Shown here piece by piece: positions 16,411 to 26,186 of a stretch of 64,000 nt of DNA (position 1 is the stretch's first letter; the number at the start of each line of letters is the position of its first letter). The stretch spans positions 62,001 through 126,000 of the forward strand of contig NZ_FZMZ01000003.1 in NCBI RefSeq assembly GCF_900187325.1, in the 5' to 3' direction. The notes beneath the pieces were generated by a model. It ran no database searches, was not told the DNA's origin, and saw only the letters and a list, made by a program, of their open reading frames with translations. The translations under genes were made by a program, and so were the position numbers. The stretch is from Virgibacillus ndiopensis (lineage in GTDB: Bacteria; Bacillota; Bacilli; Bacillales; Amphibacillaceae).

Positions 16411-17334
16411 TTAATTATCCAAATCCTCACCTATAATTTTTACTTCACGCTCTAAGCTAACACCAAACTTATCTTTAACCGTTTCCTGTACAAAATGAAT
16501 CAAATCAATATATTCTTCAGCAGAAGCATTTTCCTTATTTACGATGAATCCTGCATGTTTCAATGATACTTGCGCACCACCGATTTGCTTGCCCTGCAAT
16601 CCGCTATCTTGAATAAGTTTTCCAGCAAAATACCCTGGTGGTCGTTTAAACACACTACCACAAGAAGGATATTCTAATGGTTGTTTTGATTCTCTTTTAA
16701 ACGTTAGATCATCCATAATAGCTTTTATTTCATCGTATTTTCCTTCCTTTAACGAAAACGTTGCTTCCAATACGATGTAACCATTATCGGGTATATTGCT
16801 TGAACGATATTCCAAAGCTAATTGATCAGCTGCTAAAGTAAGCAGGTTCCCTTCCCGGTCAACCACAATTGTACTTTCCAGGACATCCTTGATTTCGCCA
16901 CCATATGCTCCGGCATTCATGAACAAAGCCCCTCCAACTGAACCAGGAATTCCACAAGCAAACTCTAATCCCGCTAATTCATGAGCCAATGCTTCTCTAG
17001 AAGTATCAATAATACGTGCCCCGCTTTGTGCAACAATGGTCGTTCCATTAGTAGTTATCGCAGACAATTGTTTCAGATTCAACACGACCCCACGGATTCC
17101 GCCATCTTTAACAATTAAATTCGATCCATTCCCTAATAGGGTGAACGGCAATTGTTCTTTTATTGCTAGCTTAACGATTTTCTGAACCTGCTCATAACTT
17201 TCTGGTGTTACAAAATAATCAGCCTTACCACCTAAATGTGTATACGTATGATTGTTTAAGGGTTCATTAACCATCACGTTTTCTGCTGATATTAGTTGTA
17301 TTAATTTTTCGTACGTATGATGATCATTTACCAC
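16411..17334 (-). CDS. murB: UDP-N-acetylenolpyruvoylglucosamine reductase
   Basis: This 307-residue FAD enzyme reduces UDP-GlcNAc-enolpyruvate to UDP-MurNAc in peptidoglycan synthesis. The FAD domain shows LLGNGSNLIVKDGGIRGVVLNL and GIPGSVGGALFMNAGAYGGE. Catalytic residues are the serine in YPSCGSVFKRP and the terminal glutamate in EREVKIIGED. Length and Tyr-loop absence fit type II MurB of Gram-positives. It starts with GTG behind AAAGGA. Bacillaceae often have murB in the div cluster; here it stands apart with a lipase-like gene upstream on the same strand. Confidence 0.95.
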   Translation of the reverse strand: MVNDHHTYEKLIQLISAENVMVNEPLNNHTYTHLGGKADYFVTPESYEQVQKIVKLAIKEQLPFTLLGNGSNLIVKDGGIRGVVLNLKQLSAITTNGTTIVAQSGARIIDTSREALAHELAGLEFACGIPGSVGGALFMNAGAYGGEIKDVLESTIVVDREGNLLTLAADQLALEYRSSNIPDNGYIVLEATFSLKEGKYDEIKAIMDDLTFKRESKQPLEYPSCGSVFKRPPGYFAGKLIQDSGLQGKQIGGAQVSLKHAGFIVNKENASAEEYIDLIHFVQETVKDKFGVSLEREVKIIGEDLDN

Positions 17335-17382
17335 CTAAATCATTCCTTTATCTCTATATTCCTTATTTATACTTATTGTAAG

Positions 17383-18201
17383 TTATTCTTCCTGTTCTTG
17401 CCACAGAAAAGAATGAATTAACCTATCCACATGTTCGCTTTCATGCAGTTCGCTATGACCTAAATTAGCATTTTCAATCATTTTCTCCATCAATTGATTG
17501 TCCGGTATAATCATTCGTAATGCCTTCACGCTTTCTGGCTCTGCTACATAATCACCTGTGCTTCCAATGCTTAGCACACTAACATTGTCTGATATTTTCT
17601 TATTGTTAAGCCTGAGCAGTTTTAAAGCCGCTGAATTCGGTTTGAGATCTGTTGCCGCTGCGTCTCGATTAATTGTAAAATAATAATCACTATATATCCC
17701 ATCAAATGGACTGCCAATCGTGACCAGCTTCTTCGTTACTGGATAGAGGTCAGCATCATGATTTTCTTCCAGATACTTTAATGATACTAAGCCGCCCATC
17801 GAATGCCCGACTAAATTAATCGAATCAATTTCGTAAGTAACTTTCATATGCTGTAAAACACTTGCAAGCCATGCAGATGTATCATCAAAACTTGCGCGGT
17901 TGTTTGCAAAAATGACCTGAATAAGAATTGGTTCTCGTTTTCCTTTATTAAGATTATACTCCCTAATCTTACCGTCTTGAGATACATAATAAACGAGTGC
18001 CTTATTTCCCCATCCGTGCTTTTCAAATCGCTCCAGCATGTTCCCGAACGAATTATAAGTTCCTTTATATCCATGAACAAAAACAGTTGGCGGCGTTTTA
18101 GTTGGCTCTGATTTCGCAGGTTCAGGCATATAGGTTATGGCAATGATACCCGCCGCAATGATTAAAATAAATAATGTTTGTATAATTTGTTTCTTTTTCA
18201 A
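17383..18201 (-). CDS. Secreted/membrane-anchored alpha/beta hydrolase, DUF915 (lipase-like)
   Basis: This 272-residue hydrolase has an N-terminal anchor or signal (KKKQIIQTLFILIIAAGIIAITY). The serine hydrolase core has the oxyanion strand TVFVHGYKGTYNSFGNML and nucleophile elbow LVGHSMGGLVSLKYL. A late His occurs in NLGHSELHES. This matches DUF915 proteins of Firmicutes, probably acting outside the membrane on an ester. I choose TTG at 18201 because GGGGAGCAGGA precedes it. The longer frame to 18348 would overlap the DUF454 gene, whose stop is at 18222. Confidence 0.85.
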   Translation of the reverse strand: MKKKQIIQTLFILIIAAGIIAITYMPEPAKSEPTKTPPTVFVHGYKGTYNSFGNMLERFEKHGWGNKALVYYVSQDGKIREYNLNKGKREPILIQVIFANNRASFDDTSAWLASVLQHMKVTYEIDSINLVGHSMGGLVSLKYLEENHDADLYPVTKKLVTIGSPFDGIYSDYYFTINRDAAATDLKPNSAALKLLRLNNKKISDNVSVLSIGSTGDYVAEPESVKALRMIIPDNQLMEKMIENANLGHSELHESEHVDRLIHSFLWQEQEE

Positions 18202-18221
18202 CAGTCCTGCTCCCCGATAAA

Positions 18222-18608
18222 TTAGCTTCTTTCTAATGTTTTTTGTTTTAAAATGAACCAAGTAAAATATGCCGCTATCAAGGCTAACAATACCTTGACT
18301 GTGACTAATGGGACGACAAACAGAATTGTGTAACCCATCGAAATCCATAGTACCAGGACACCGCTGACTTTTGCTCTTAATGGAATTCCTTTGCCCGCCT
18401 GATAATTTCTAATATATAATCCAACGTATTTATTGGTTATAAGCCATTGGTATAGTTTATCAGAACTTCTTACATAACAAGCCGCTGTCAACAACAGCAT
18501 TGGTGTCGTTGGAAGAAGTGGTAAAATAATACCCAAAATACCTAATACTAGGGAGATGGATCCACCTACAATTAAAAGTATCTTCTTTACTTGTTTCATT
18601 GCATACAC
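18222..18608 (-). CDS. DUF454 (YbaN-like) inner membrane protein
   Basis: This 128-residue membrane protein has three to four hydrophobic segments. The DUF454 signature LGILGIILPLLPTTPMLLLTAACYVRSSDKLYQWL is followed by YIRNYQAGKGIPLRAKV. Function is unknown for the family. Translation may start at the ATG at 18608 or at the ATG three codons later. It lies immediately upstream of the lipase-like gene, with which it is probably co-transcribed. Confidence 0.88.
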   Translation of the reverse strand: MYAMKQVKKILLIVGGSISLVLGILGIILPLLPTTPMLLLTAACYVRSSDKLYQWLITNKYVGLYIRNYQAGKGIPLRAKVSGVLVLWISMGYTILFVVPLVTVKVLLALIAAYFTWFILKQKTLERS

Positions 18609-18711
18609 CAGCTATAGCTATAAATTTTTTACAATCTTATTATATCATCGTGTATCGTATAATACCGCACAAGGTGAAGAAAACTTTATGACAATTACTT
18701 GGATTAAACAA

Positions 18712-19509
18712 CTATTTCAACTTATTTATTACATGAAATGTCGGTTCTCCTTTTTCAAAAGTAGTGATGTAACGAAAACCTATTTGTTGCAGTAACGCAA
18801 GGGAATCTTTAAATTGAAATGCAATTGTTGATTCTTTATGTGAATCAGATCCTAGCGTTAATATTTCCCCTCCCATTTCTTTATAAAGCTTTAAAATGTC
18901 CACACTAGGCATCCCGCTATCCAGTCCGTATCTAACCCCTGATGTATTCAACTCAATACCTTTACCTGCAGGAATGATTTCTTTAAAAATTTGCGATATA
19001 ATTTCGTGAAAATTACCTTCTGCTTTTCCCTTTGTATATCTTTTCACTAGATCAATATGTCCAAGGATATTGTATTTGCGATAATTTTGTACACAATATA
19101 ACAATTCTTTGTAGTATGCACCATAGGCTTCATCAATTGATTTATCGTTAAAAAACTCCCCGGAATGCAGATCTTTTTTGTCTGTGGTGTGCATGGAACA
19201 GATCACAAAATCGAACCAATCAGTATTCATTAACTCCTCATACTTCGGCAAGAGATACGGTTGTACACCGACTTCTACACCTTTTTTAATCGTAATTTTG
19301 TTCGAATATTTTTCCTTTAATTGCTCCATCTTCCTATTATATTTTGGTAAATCAAGATCGAACGTAATTGTCGGATCTGGATAATCATAATCGATATGAT
19401 CGGTAAAACAAATTTCTTTTAATCCCATCTCTATGGCTTTTTCAATACTTTTTTCCATCGATGTTTCACAATCTGCCGAAAAATCACTGTGCACATGATA
19501 ATCAAACAT
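18712..19509 (-). CDS. hisJ: Histidinol-phosphatase, PHP family
   Basis: This 265-residue PHP-domain phosphatase is predicted to dephosphorylate histidinol phosphate, the step not encoded in the adjacent his operon. Metal-site motifs run in order: MFDYHVHSDFSADCE (H-x-H), ICFTDHIDYD, then FVICSMHTTD, IDLVKRYTK, and LTLGSDSHKES near the end. I choose the ATG at 19509, eight bases after AAAGGGGA. It diverges from hisZ across 112 bases. Placement next to hisZGDBHAFIC supports the assignment over other PHP proteins. Confidence 0.92.
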   Translation of the reverse strand: MFDYHVHSDFSADCETSMEKSIEKAIEMGLKEICFTDHIDYDYPDPTITFDLDLPKYNRKMEQLKEKYSNKITIKKGVEVGVQPYLLPKYEELMNTDWFDFVICSMHTTDKKDLHSGEFFNDKSIDEAYGAYYKELLYCVQNYRKYNILGHIDLVKRYTKGKAEGNFHEIISQIFKEIIPAGKGIELNTSGVRYGLDSGMPSVDILKLYKEMGGEILTLGSDSHKESTIAFQFKDSLALLQQIGFRYITTFEKGEPTFHVINKLK

Positions 19510-19531
19510 ATAAAATATCCCCTTTTCTATC

Positions 19532-19560
19532 TTGACTTTTTCTCTGTTTATTATTAGAAT
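19532..19560 (+). promoter_or_regulatory. Sigma-A promoter of the his operon
   Basis: TTGACT (19532-19537) and TAGAAT (19555-19560) are 17 bases apart, about 60 bases before hisZ. No T-box or leader terminator was seen between it and hisZ. Confidence 0.7.
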
Positions 19561-19621
19561 ACTATACAACTTTAATTAAATAAAGTGATAAAGTAATAAA
19601 GCGTAGATAGGAGATTTTGCT

Positions 19622-20866
19622 ATGCAACAGGATGTTTTTGAAAGTGTGAATACTATTAGTCTTAAAGATTATCAGAAGAGAGAACATCTATTGACGAAAA
19701 TTAAAAATCGTTTTTCAACTTATGGTTATAAGCAAATCCAAACACCTACGTTTGAACAATACGATTTATACAAAACCATTGCAGGAACGATTAATAGTGA
19801 CGAAATGATAAAGGTAATCGATCCATCTGGGAAGGTGTTAGTTCTTAGGCCAGATGTGACAATACCTATCACACGTATCGTGGCAACAAATAAACAAATT
19901 CCTTCAAGTGAGGAGCGGTTCTTTTACATCTCACATGTATTTCGTAATTCCATCGTACAGCAGGACAAAAAGGAACATACACAGGCTGGCATCGAGAATT
20001 TTGGACCGAGTACCCCTGCACTGGATGCAGAGATTATCGCATTAGCTATTCAAACAGTAAACGACTTAGGATTTAACAACTTCAAATTAGAAATAGGTCA
20101 TGCAGGTTTTTTCAAAGAGTTATTAAAGCAAATAAACATTTCTGAACAAGAAACGACACAACTAAAACAAATGATACAAGCAAAAAACTTTTCGGAAATA
20201 AAACCATTTCTTGAAAAGCTGTCCATAAATACAGACGTTAGACATTCCTTACAACAAATACCATTTTTGTACGGGAACACGGAAGATGTTATGAAACGTG
20301 CAGAAGCAGTTATTCTTAATGAACGGATGAATGATACATTACACAACCTTATCGAAGTAAATGAGCTGTTAAAAATATATAAGCTGGACCAATTTGTCTC
20401 ATTTGACTTAGGGCTGATCAACCATATGAATTATTACTCCGATATTATTTTTCAAGGGTTTGTTGAAAACTTCGGGAAGCCAGTTCTAATGGGAGGAAGA
20501 TATAATCATTTAGCTGAGCAGTTTAATACGAAAATACCTGCTATTGGATTTGCCTGTGATGTTGATTCGATTTTTAGTGCCATGCAGCAACAAGCTCTTT
20601 TTCCAACGATAGAGTCACTAGTTGACTTCCATATTTCGTATTCACCTACTACACAAAGAGATGCATTGATTACCGCACAGGAACTAAGAGAACGAGGATG
20701 CAGTGTTATTACACATTTAGGTAACTCAACTAGTAACTCTTTGGCTTCCTATAATGTGCATTACGAAGAAAATACTATTTCAATTAGGGATCAATACAAT
20801 ACACGTTTATTTTCAAATAAGGATGAACTGCTGCAAGAGCTTTTGCAAAACAAGGAGGAGCTTTAA
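19622..20866 (+). CDS. hisZ: ATP phosphoribosyltransferase regulatory subunit HisZ
   Basis: This 414-residue HisRS-like protein lacks tRNA-charging function. It assembles with the short HisG to give active, feedback-regulated ATP-PRTase. Class II synthetase motifs remain recognisable: KIKNRFSTYGYKQIQTPTFEQYDLY, VLRPDVTIPITRIV and FFYISHVFRNS. FDLGLINHMNYYSDIIFQGF and GGRYNHL form the histidine-binding blocks (HisRS GGRYDGL type). TAGGAGA lies before the ATG. It is first gene of the his operon and ends directly before the hisG GTG. Confidence 0.94.
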   Translation: MQQDVFESVNTISLKDYQKREHLLTKIKNRFSTYGYKQIQTPTFEQYDLYKTIAGTINSDEMIKVIDPSGKVLVLRPDVTIPITRIVATNKQIPSSEERFFYISHVFRNSIVQQDKKEHTQAGIENFGPSTPALDAEIIALAIQTVNDLGFNNFKLEIGHAGFFKELLKQINISEQETTQLKQMIQAKNFSEIKPFLEKLSINTDVRHSLQQIPFLYGNTEDVMKRAEAVILNERMNDTLHNLIEVNELLKIYKLDQFVSFDLGLINHMNYYSDIIFQGFVENFGKPVLMGGRYNHLAEQFNTKIPAIGFACDVDSIFSAMQQQALFPTIESLVDFHISYSPTTQRDALITAQELRERGCSVITHLGNSTSNSLASYNVHYEENTISIRDQYNTRLFSNKDELLQELLQNKEEL

Positions 20867-21496
20867 GTGGATTACCTAACATTGGCCATGGCAAAAGGCC
20901 GAACTGCCGAACAAGCAATTAAACTTTTGGAAAAAGCTGGTGTTCATTTTCCCAATTTTGAAGAGAAAACTAGGAAGCTAATATTCCACGACAGAGAAAT
21001 GCTAATAAAACTAGTATATGTAAAGGCTGTTGATGTCCCCACATACGTTGAAAAAGGTGCTGCCGATATTGGGATTGTTGGTAAAGATAACATCGCTGAA
21101 GCCCAAGCGGATATTTATGACATGATGGACTTGAACTTTGGTAAATGTAGGTTTGTGCTTGCAGGTACTTCAGACAAACTTAATGACCAGTCGCAGAAAT
21201 TAACCATTGCTACAAAATATCCGGTAGTAACAAAAGAGTATTTTAAGCAGCGTACTATTCCGGTTGAAACAATAAAACTTAATGGATCAGTAGAATTAGC
21301 ACCCCTGATTGGGCTTTCGGATTTGATCGTTGATATTGTCGAAACAGGGAAAACATTAAAGGAAAATGGACTAAAGGTAATCGAAACAATTGATGCAATT
21401 AGTACGAGGTTAATCGTAAACAAAGCTAGTTTTGCTACAAAATCAGCAAGTATTCACCGATTTATGAATCAACTAGAACGGGCGTTGGAGGTGTAA
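20867..21496 (+). CDS. hisG: ATP phosphoribosyltransferase catalytic subunit, short form
   Basis: This 209-residue short-form HisG catalyses the first step of histidine synthesis (ATP + PRPP). Motifs: LTLAMAKGRTAEQAIKLLEKAG, ADIGIVGKDNI, and the PRPP loop LIVDIVETGKTLKENGL. The ACT-like regulatory domain of long HisG is absent, consistent with dependence on HisZ. The GTG start follows the hisZ TAA without a gap. Confidence 0.96.
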   Translation: MDYLTLAMAKGRTAEQAIKLLEKAGVHFPNFEEKTRKLIFHDREMLIKLVYVKAVDVPTYVEKGAADIGIVGKDNIAEAQADIYDMMDLNFGKCRFVLAGTSDKLNDQSQKLTIATKYPVVTKEYFKQRTIPVETIKLNGSVELAPLIGLSDLIVDIVETGKTLKENGLKVIETIDAISTRLIVNKASFATKSASIHRFMNQLERALEV

Positions 21497-21499
21497 AAA

Positions 21500-22813
21500 T
21501 TGATAAAGATAATGAAACAAGAACAATATCTAGCAGAACGGTTGGATCGATCGGTTAATTTTAACAATGAAACGCTAGATCAATCAGTCTTAGAGATAAT
21601 TACACAGGTTAGAAAAAAAGGAGACGATGCCCTTTACTCCTATACCGAAAAATTTGACGGTGTTACATTAGATTCTCTTTCTGTTACTTCAAAAGAAATT
21701 AGTGAAGCTAGAAAGCTAGTGAACCAAGACTTTATTCAAGCTCTTGAGCAAGCAAAAGAAAATATTACTAGATTCCATGAAGCACAAAAGGAACAATCTT
21801 GGTCGGTTTACCATGATGATGGTAGATTACTAGGACAGCAAATTACACCAATTGAAAAGGTTGGAGTTTATGTACCAGGTGGGAAAGCAGCCTATCCTTC
21901 CACAGTCCTAATGAACGTTATACCTGCAAAGTTGGCAGGGGTTAACGATATAAGTATCGTAACCCCACCGCAAGCAGACGGCAAAATAAACCCATGTGTA
22001 TTAGTTGCGGCTCAAGTTGTAGGTGTTGACAACATATACAAAATTGGTGGTGCCCAGGCAATTGCAGCTTTAGCATACGGTACGCAGTCTATTGGGAAAG
22101 TAGGAAAAATAGTTGGACCAGGAAATGCATACGTTGCAAGAGCAAAGAAATGGGTGTTTGGCGATGTTGCCATTGATATGATAGCTGGACCAAGTGAAAT
22201 CTGTGTTGTAGCGGATGAAACAGCCAACCCTAGTTACGTTGCGTCAGATTTGCTTTCTCAGGCAGAACATGATGAACAAGCATCATCTATATGCATTACA
22301 ACTAGTGATGTGATTGCGCAAGAAGTAAAAGCGGAAATCCAGAGACAGGTCATCACACTTGATCGAAATGAAATTATCCAGAAATCGTTAACCCAAAATG
22401 GAAAAATTATTGTTGTACAGGATTTGAATGATGTATTTGAATTAGTAAATGACATTGCACCCGAGCATCTACAGTTGATGATTCAAAATCCAGCCGAAAG
22501 CATGCATGCAGTAAAACATGCTGGAGCCATTTTTCTCGGGAACTATTCACCTGAGCCATTAGGCGATTATTTTGCAGGGCCAAATCATACACTGCCAACC
22601 AATGGAACTGCCATCTTTTCATCTCCACTCGGGGTTTATGATTTTGTAAAGAAAACGAGCATTATCCAGTATGGAAAAAATGCTTTGCTTAATGCCTCTG
22701 ATTCAATTATTACGTTGGCAAAGGCAGAAGGTTTAACGGCACATGCAAATTCAGTTCAAATTAGAAAGGATGAACAAGATGCGTCAACGTTCAATAAGCA
22801 GGAAAACAGCTGA
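21500..22813 (+). CDS. hisD: Histidinol dehydrogenase
   Basis: This 437-residue zinc enzyme oxidises L-histidinol to L-histidine with two NAD. Family blocks: VYVPGGKAAYPSTVLMNVIPAKLAG, GGAQAIAALAYGTQSI, KIVGPGNAYVARAKK, and the zinc/catalytic SQAEHDEQASSICIT. DIAPEHLQL holds the catalytic Glu-His pair. I keep the TTG start at 21500 since GGAGGTG lies six bases upstream. An ATG follows four codons later. Its 3' end overlaps hisB by 35 bases. Confidence 0.95.
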   Translation: MIKIMKQEQYLAERLDRSVNFNNETLDQSVLEIITQVRKKGDDALYSYTEKFDGVTLDSLSVTSKEISEARKLVNQDFIQALEQAKENITRFHEAQKEQSWSVYHDDGRLLGQQITPIEKVGVYVPGGKAAYPSTVLMNVIPAKLAGVNDISIVTPPQADGKINPCVLVAAQVVGVDNIYKIGGAQAIAALAYGTQSIGKVGKIVGPGNAYVARAKKWVFGDVAIDMIAGPSEICVVADETANPSYVASDLLSQAEHDEQASSICITTSDVIAQEVKAEIQRQVITLDRNEIIQKSLTQNGKIIVVQDLNDVFELVNDIAPEHLQLMIQNPAESMHAVKHAGAIFLGNYSPEPLGDYFAGPNHTLPTNGTAIFSSPLGVYDFVKKTSIIQYGKNALLNASDSIITLAKAEGLTAHANSVQIRKDEQDASTFNKQENS

Positions 22814-23363
22814 AACAGCAATTGAATTATGCTTGAGCCTTGATGGGAACGGCACAACAAAAATAGACACCGGCGTTGGTTTTCTTGATCATATGTTAAC
22901 ACTTACGACGCAACACGGTTTGTTCGATTTAGAGGTTACATGTAATGGAGATTTAGAGGTTGATCAGCATCATTCCGTTGAGGATATTGGAATTGTTTTG
23001 GGTCAGGCCTTTCATGAAGCTTTAGGCACGAAGGAAGGGATCAATCGTTATGCAACGGTAACAACGCCGATGGACGAAGCATTATCAAAGCTTTCATTGG
23101 ATATAAGTGGTCGTCCCAATCTTGTTTATCATGTTGGAGGACTGAAAGACAAGGTTGGTGAATTTGATACAGAGCTTGTGGAAGAGTTTTTCCGAGCATT
23201 TGTTAACCATGCTAACGTAACACTTCACATCAATTTAGAATATGGCACGAACAGCCACCATATTATTGAATCGATTTTCAAAGGATTCGGGCGTGCGCTG
23301 GACGGAGCAAGTCGAGAAAACCCACGAATCAATGGTGTTCCTTCAACAAAAGGATCACTCTAG
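22779..23363 (+). CDS. hisB: Imidazoleglycerol-phosphate dehydratase
   Basis: This 194-residue monofunctional dehydratase converts IGP to imidazole-acetol phosphate. Mn-binding motifs: DQHHSVEDIGIVLGQ near residue 65, and NSHHIIESIFKGFGRAL near 160. GFLDHMLTLTTQHG is also present. I choose ATG 22779, eight bases after AAAGGA; upstream in-frame ATGs lie in or before that site. It overlaps hisD. After its stop, 103 bases with GC-rich palindromes separate it from hisH. Confidence 0.95.
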   Translation: MRQRSISRKTAETAIELCLSLDGNGTTKIDTGVGFLDHMLTLTTQHGLFDLEVTCNGDLEVDQHHSVEDIGIVLGQAFHEALGTKEGINRYATVTTPMDEALSKLSLDISGRPNLVYHVGGLKDKVGEFDTELVEEFFRAFVNHANVTLHINLEYGTNSHHIIESIFKGFGRALDGASRENPRINGVPSTKGSL

Positions 23364-23364
23364 C

Positions 23365-23449
23365 AGGACATGGGGGGCGGCGGGACATGGGGTCTGTCCC
23401 TCTGTCCCCAAAGAATCGAGCGGGACGCGGGGTCTGTCCCTCTGTCCCG
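23365..23449. repeat. Two GGGACA-type palindromic repeats inside the his operon
   Basis: Units at 23382-23409 and 23422-23448 share the core GGGGTCTGTCCCTCTGTCCC in direct orientation. A partial copy (AGGACATGGGGGG) precedes them. They fill the hisB-hisH spacer. Elsewhere in the operon genes touch or overlap, so this is a later insertion. Confidence 0.85.
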
Positions 23450-23466
23450 AGAAGGAGAAGGCATAC

Positions 23467-24072
23467 ATGATTGCGATTATTGATTACGGTGCAGGAAATA
23501 TTAAAAGCTTACAATCTGCTTTATCTAAGCTGAATATGGATTCCTGTTTAACGACCAATGAACACGTTATTACAAACAGTAAAGCTATTATTCTACCAGG
23601 GGTTGGCGCATTCAAAGATGCGATGGATGCACTAAATGAGTTCAGTCTGACAGAAGTACTGCAAAAAGAAGCCTCCTTAGGTAAACCAATACTCGGCATT
23701 TGTTTAGGCATGCAACTACTATATGACAAGAGCTTTGAAGACGGGGAATGGGAAGGCTTAGCAATTCTAAATGGTACAGTAAAACGAATTGACAGCACTG
23801 TGAAAGTTCCGCATATGGGCTGGAATACGTTAGCTCACCAAAGTCCAAATAACCTATTAACTAACATCAATGAACAAGAATTTGTTTATTTTGTTCACTC
23901 CTATTATGTTGATGAATGCAATGAACAAGAGCTTGTATGCAGTTGTGACTACGGCGTCCAGATTCCAGCCATTGTACAGAAAAACAACATTTTTGGGATG
24001 CAATTTCACCCAGAAAAAAGCGGAAAGAACGGACTACAGCTATTGAAAAACTTCGGGGAGATGGTTTTATGA
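23467..24072 (+). CDS. hisH: Imidazole glycerol phosphate synthase, glutaminase subunit
   Basis: This 201-residue class I glutamine amidotransferase feeds ammonia to HisF. The nucleophile motif is GICLGMQLL; the catalytic His-Glu pair is in MQFHPEKSG. The oxyanion strand is IILPGVGAFKDAM. ATG 23467 starts the canonical MIAIIDYGAGN. A longer in-frame reading back into hisB is only run-through of the repeats. It overlaps hisA by four bases. Confidence 0.95.
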   Translation: MIAIIDYGAGNIKSLQSALSKLNMDSCLTTNEHVITNSKAIILPGVGAFKDAMDALNEFSLTEVLQKEASLGKPILGICLGMQLLYDKSFEDGEWEGLAILNGTVKRIDSTVKVPHMGWNTLAHQSPNNLLTNINEQEFVYFVHSYYVDECNEQELVCSCDYGVQIPAIVQKNNIFGMQFHPEKSGKNGLQLLKNFGEMVL

Positions 24073-24791
24073 TACTTTTTCCAGCAATTGATATTCGGAA
24101 CGGAAAATGTGTGCGTTTAGTTCAAGGAGACTATGCGAAAGAAAATGTATATAGTAAATCTCCAACAGACATGGCGAACAGGTGGGAAAAACAACGAGCA
24201 GAATACCTCCACATTGTAGATCTCGATGGAGCCAAAACGGGAGATTCACTTAACAAAACCGCAATTCAATCTATCGTTCAAAATACATCTATCCCTATTC
24301 AGGTTGGTGGCGGGATCCGTTCGATGGACATTATCGAAGCATATTTATCTGTCGGTGTAAGTCGAGTCATTATTGGTACGGCTGCTATTAACGATAAAGC
24401 ATTTTTGCAAGAGGCTGTTAACACGTACGGTGATAAAATTGCTGTTTCAATCGATGCTAGAAATGGTTATGTTGCAACAAATGGTTGGCTTGAAACAAGC
24501 AATGTTCAAGCGATTGACTTAGTAAAACAATTAGAACAACTAGGTGTAAACACTATTATATATACAGACATTCTGAAAGACGGGATGCTATCCGGACCAA
24601 ATTTTTCTGAACTGGAGACAATTAATTCAGCGACATCTATCAATGTAATTGCTTCTGGTGGTGTATCTAGTAAAGACGATATCAAGCGGTTAGCGACATT
24701 GGAATTATATGGGGCCATTATTGGTAAAGCATTGTACGATGGTACATTATCATTTGAATCGTTATTGGGGGATGATAGCAATGCTCGCTAA
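24069..24791 (+). CDS. hisA: ProFAR isomerase (phosphoribosylformimino-AICAR-P isomerase)
   Basis: This 240-residue TIM-barrel isomerase opens the ribose of ProFAR. Catalytic aspartates are in FPAIDIRNGKCVRLVQGDY (about residue 8) and IYTDILKDGML (about 130). Phosphate-binding loops are VGGGIRS, VIIGTAAI and ASGGVSSKDD. The start is embedded in the end of hisH (ATGA), and it overlaps hisF by 11 bases. Confidence 0.96.
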   Translation: MILFPAIDIRNGKCVRLVQGDYAKENVYSKSPTDMANRWEKQRAEYLHIVDLDGAKTGDSLNKTAIQSIVQNTSIPIQVGGGIRSMDIIEAYLSVGVSRVIIGTAAINDKAFLQEAVNTYGDKIAVSIDARNGYVATNGWLETSNVQAIDLVKQLEQLGVNTIIYTDILKDGMLSGPNFSELETINSATSINVIASGGVSSKDDIKRLATLELYGAIIGKALYDGTLSFESLLGDDSNAR

Positions 24792-25554
24792 GCGCATAAT
24801 TCCATGCCTTGATGTTGATCGTGGCAGAGTTGTCAAAGGGAAAAAGTTTCAGGCAATCCGTGACGTAGCTGATCCAGTAGAATTGGCTAAACGTTATAAT
24901 GATGAAGGCGCTGATGAACTTGTTTTTTATGACATCACAGCGTCCAATGAAGATAGGGATATATTTGTAGACATTGTTGAAAAAGTTGCGACAGAAATTA
25001 ATATCCCATTTACTGTCGGTGGCGGCTTACGGTCAGTTAGGGATATCAACTGTGTCCTAAGGGCGGGTGCTGATAAAGTCTCGATTAACAGTGCAGCTAT
25101 CCAAAATCCCCCTCTTTTAAAAGACGCTGCATCAAAGTTTGGCAGTCAATGTGTCGTTTTATCAATCGATGCTAAACAGACATCCCCGTCAAAATGGTCG
25201 GTCTTCATGAATGGTGGCAGGATTGATACAGAAATAGATGCAATCGAATGGGCAAAACGTGGTGCAGAACTTGGAGCAGGGGAAATCGTTGTTAATGCAA
25301 TTGATGTTGATGGAGTAAAAAATGGCTACCATCTCGATCTAACAAAAGCCATTGCAGAGGCAGTGAACATTCCAATTGTAGCAAGTGGCGGTGCAGGTGA
25401 AATACAACACTTCGCAACTATTTTACAAGAAGGTAAGGCCGATGCGGCACTTGCAGCCTCTGTATTTCACTACGATGAAATTAAAATTCCTGATCTTAAA
25501 AACTATTTAGCTAAAAACGGTATTACAATGAGGAGGGAAAGATCATGGAAGTAA
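24781..25554 (+). CDS. hisF: Imidazole glycerol phosphate synthase, cyclase subunit
   Basis: This 257-residue TIM-barrel cyclase pairs with HisH to form IGP and AICAR. Catalytic Asp11 lies in [17 protein letters not shown] and the second aspartate in [15 protein letters not shown]. The common family form of that loop is I-D-R-D-G-T-K, so R and T are both Val here. Phosphate loops: VGGGLRS and ASGGAGE. ATG 24781 is preceded by GGGGGATGAT. It overlaps hisI by ten bases. Confidence 0.95.
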   Translation: MLAKRIIPCLDVDRGRVVKGKKFQAIRDVADPVELAKRYNDEGADELVFYDITASNEDRDIFVDIVEKVATEINIPFTVGGGLRSVRDINCVLRAGADKVSINSAAIQNPPLLKDAASKFGSQCVVLSIDAKQTSPSKWSVFMNGGRIDTEIDAIEWAKRGAELGAGEIVVNAIDVDGVKNGYHLDLTKAIAEAVNIPIVASGGAGEIQHFATILQEGKADAALAASVFHYDEIKIPDLKNYLAKNGITMRRERSWK

Positions 25555-26186
25555 ATATCGAACAGATTTCATTTGACCATAACGGACTAGTCCCTGCCAT
25601 TGTCCAGGATAGTAACAGTGGTAAGATTCTCACACTTGCATACATGAATGAAACATCTTTAATGAAAACAATTCAAACAAAAGAAACATGGTTTTTCAGT
25701 CGAAAAAGACAACAGTTATGGAATAAAGGGGAAACATCTGGTAACAAACAACTTGTGCAACGAATTACGTATGACTGCGATGGTGATGCGCTTTTAATTC
25801 AGGTACGACCGCTTGGACCAGCATGTCACACTGGTAACGAATCCTGCTTTTATCAATACCTTTACAAGGAAGATGCACCGACCTTCGACATGCTTGATCA
25901 GCTGGTCACTACGATAAAACAACGACGCCAAGAGCCAGTTGAGGGATCTTATACAACATATTTATTTAATGAAGGAATTGACAAAGTTCTAAAAAAAGTT
26001 GGTGAAGAAGCAAGCGAAGTCATTATTGGTGCTAAAAACTCCGATACAAACGAACTTATCTGGGAAATTTCTGATCTGATTTATCACACATTAATTGTAA
26101 TGGAAATGCAAAATGTTACGGTTAACGATATTAAAAATGAGCTGTTTAAAAGACATATGCAAAAAGAAGGGATCCATTGTGAGTAA
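25545..26186 (+). CDS. hisI: Bifunctional phosphoribosyl-AMP cyclohydrolase / phosphoribosyl-ATP pyrophosphatase
   Basis: This 213-residue HisIE fusion carries out steps two and three of the pathway. The N-terminal HisI domain has [39 protein letters not shown] and metal-site cysteines in [12 protein letters not shown] and [13 protein letters not shown]. The C-terminal HisE domain has [32 protein letters not shown]. Its last codons contain the GTG start of hisC. Confidence 0.95.
   Translation: MEVNIEQISFDHNGLVPAIVQDSNSGKILTLAYMNETSLMKTIQTKETWFFSRKRQQLWNKGETSGNKQLVQRITYDCDGDALLIQVRPLGPACHTGNESCFYQYLYKEDAPTFDMLDQLVTTIKQRRQEPVEGSYTTYLFNEGIDKVLKKVGEEASEVIIGAKNSDTNELIWEISDLIYHTLIVMEMQNVTVNDIKNELFKRHMQKEGIHCE

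Noticed and set aside
23242-23466. N-terminal extension of hisH back into hisB
   Set aside because: The extension only reads through the palindromic repeats; the canonical HisH start MIAIIDYGAGN is at 23467.
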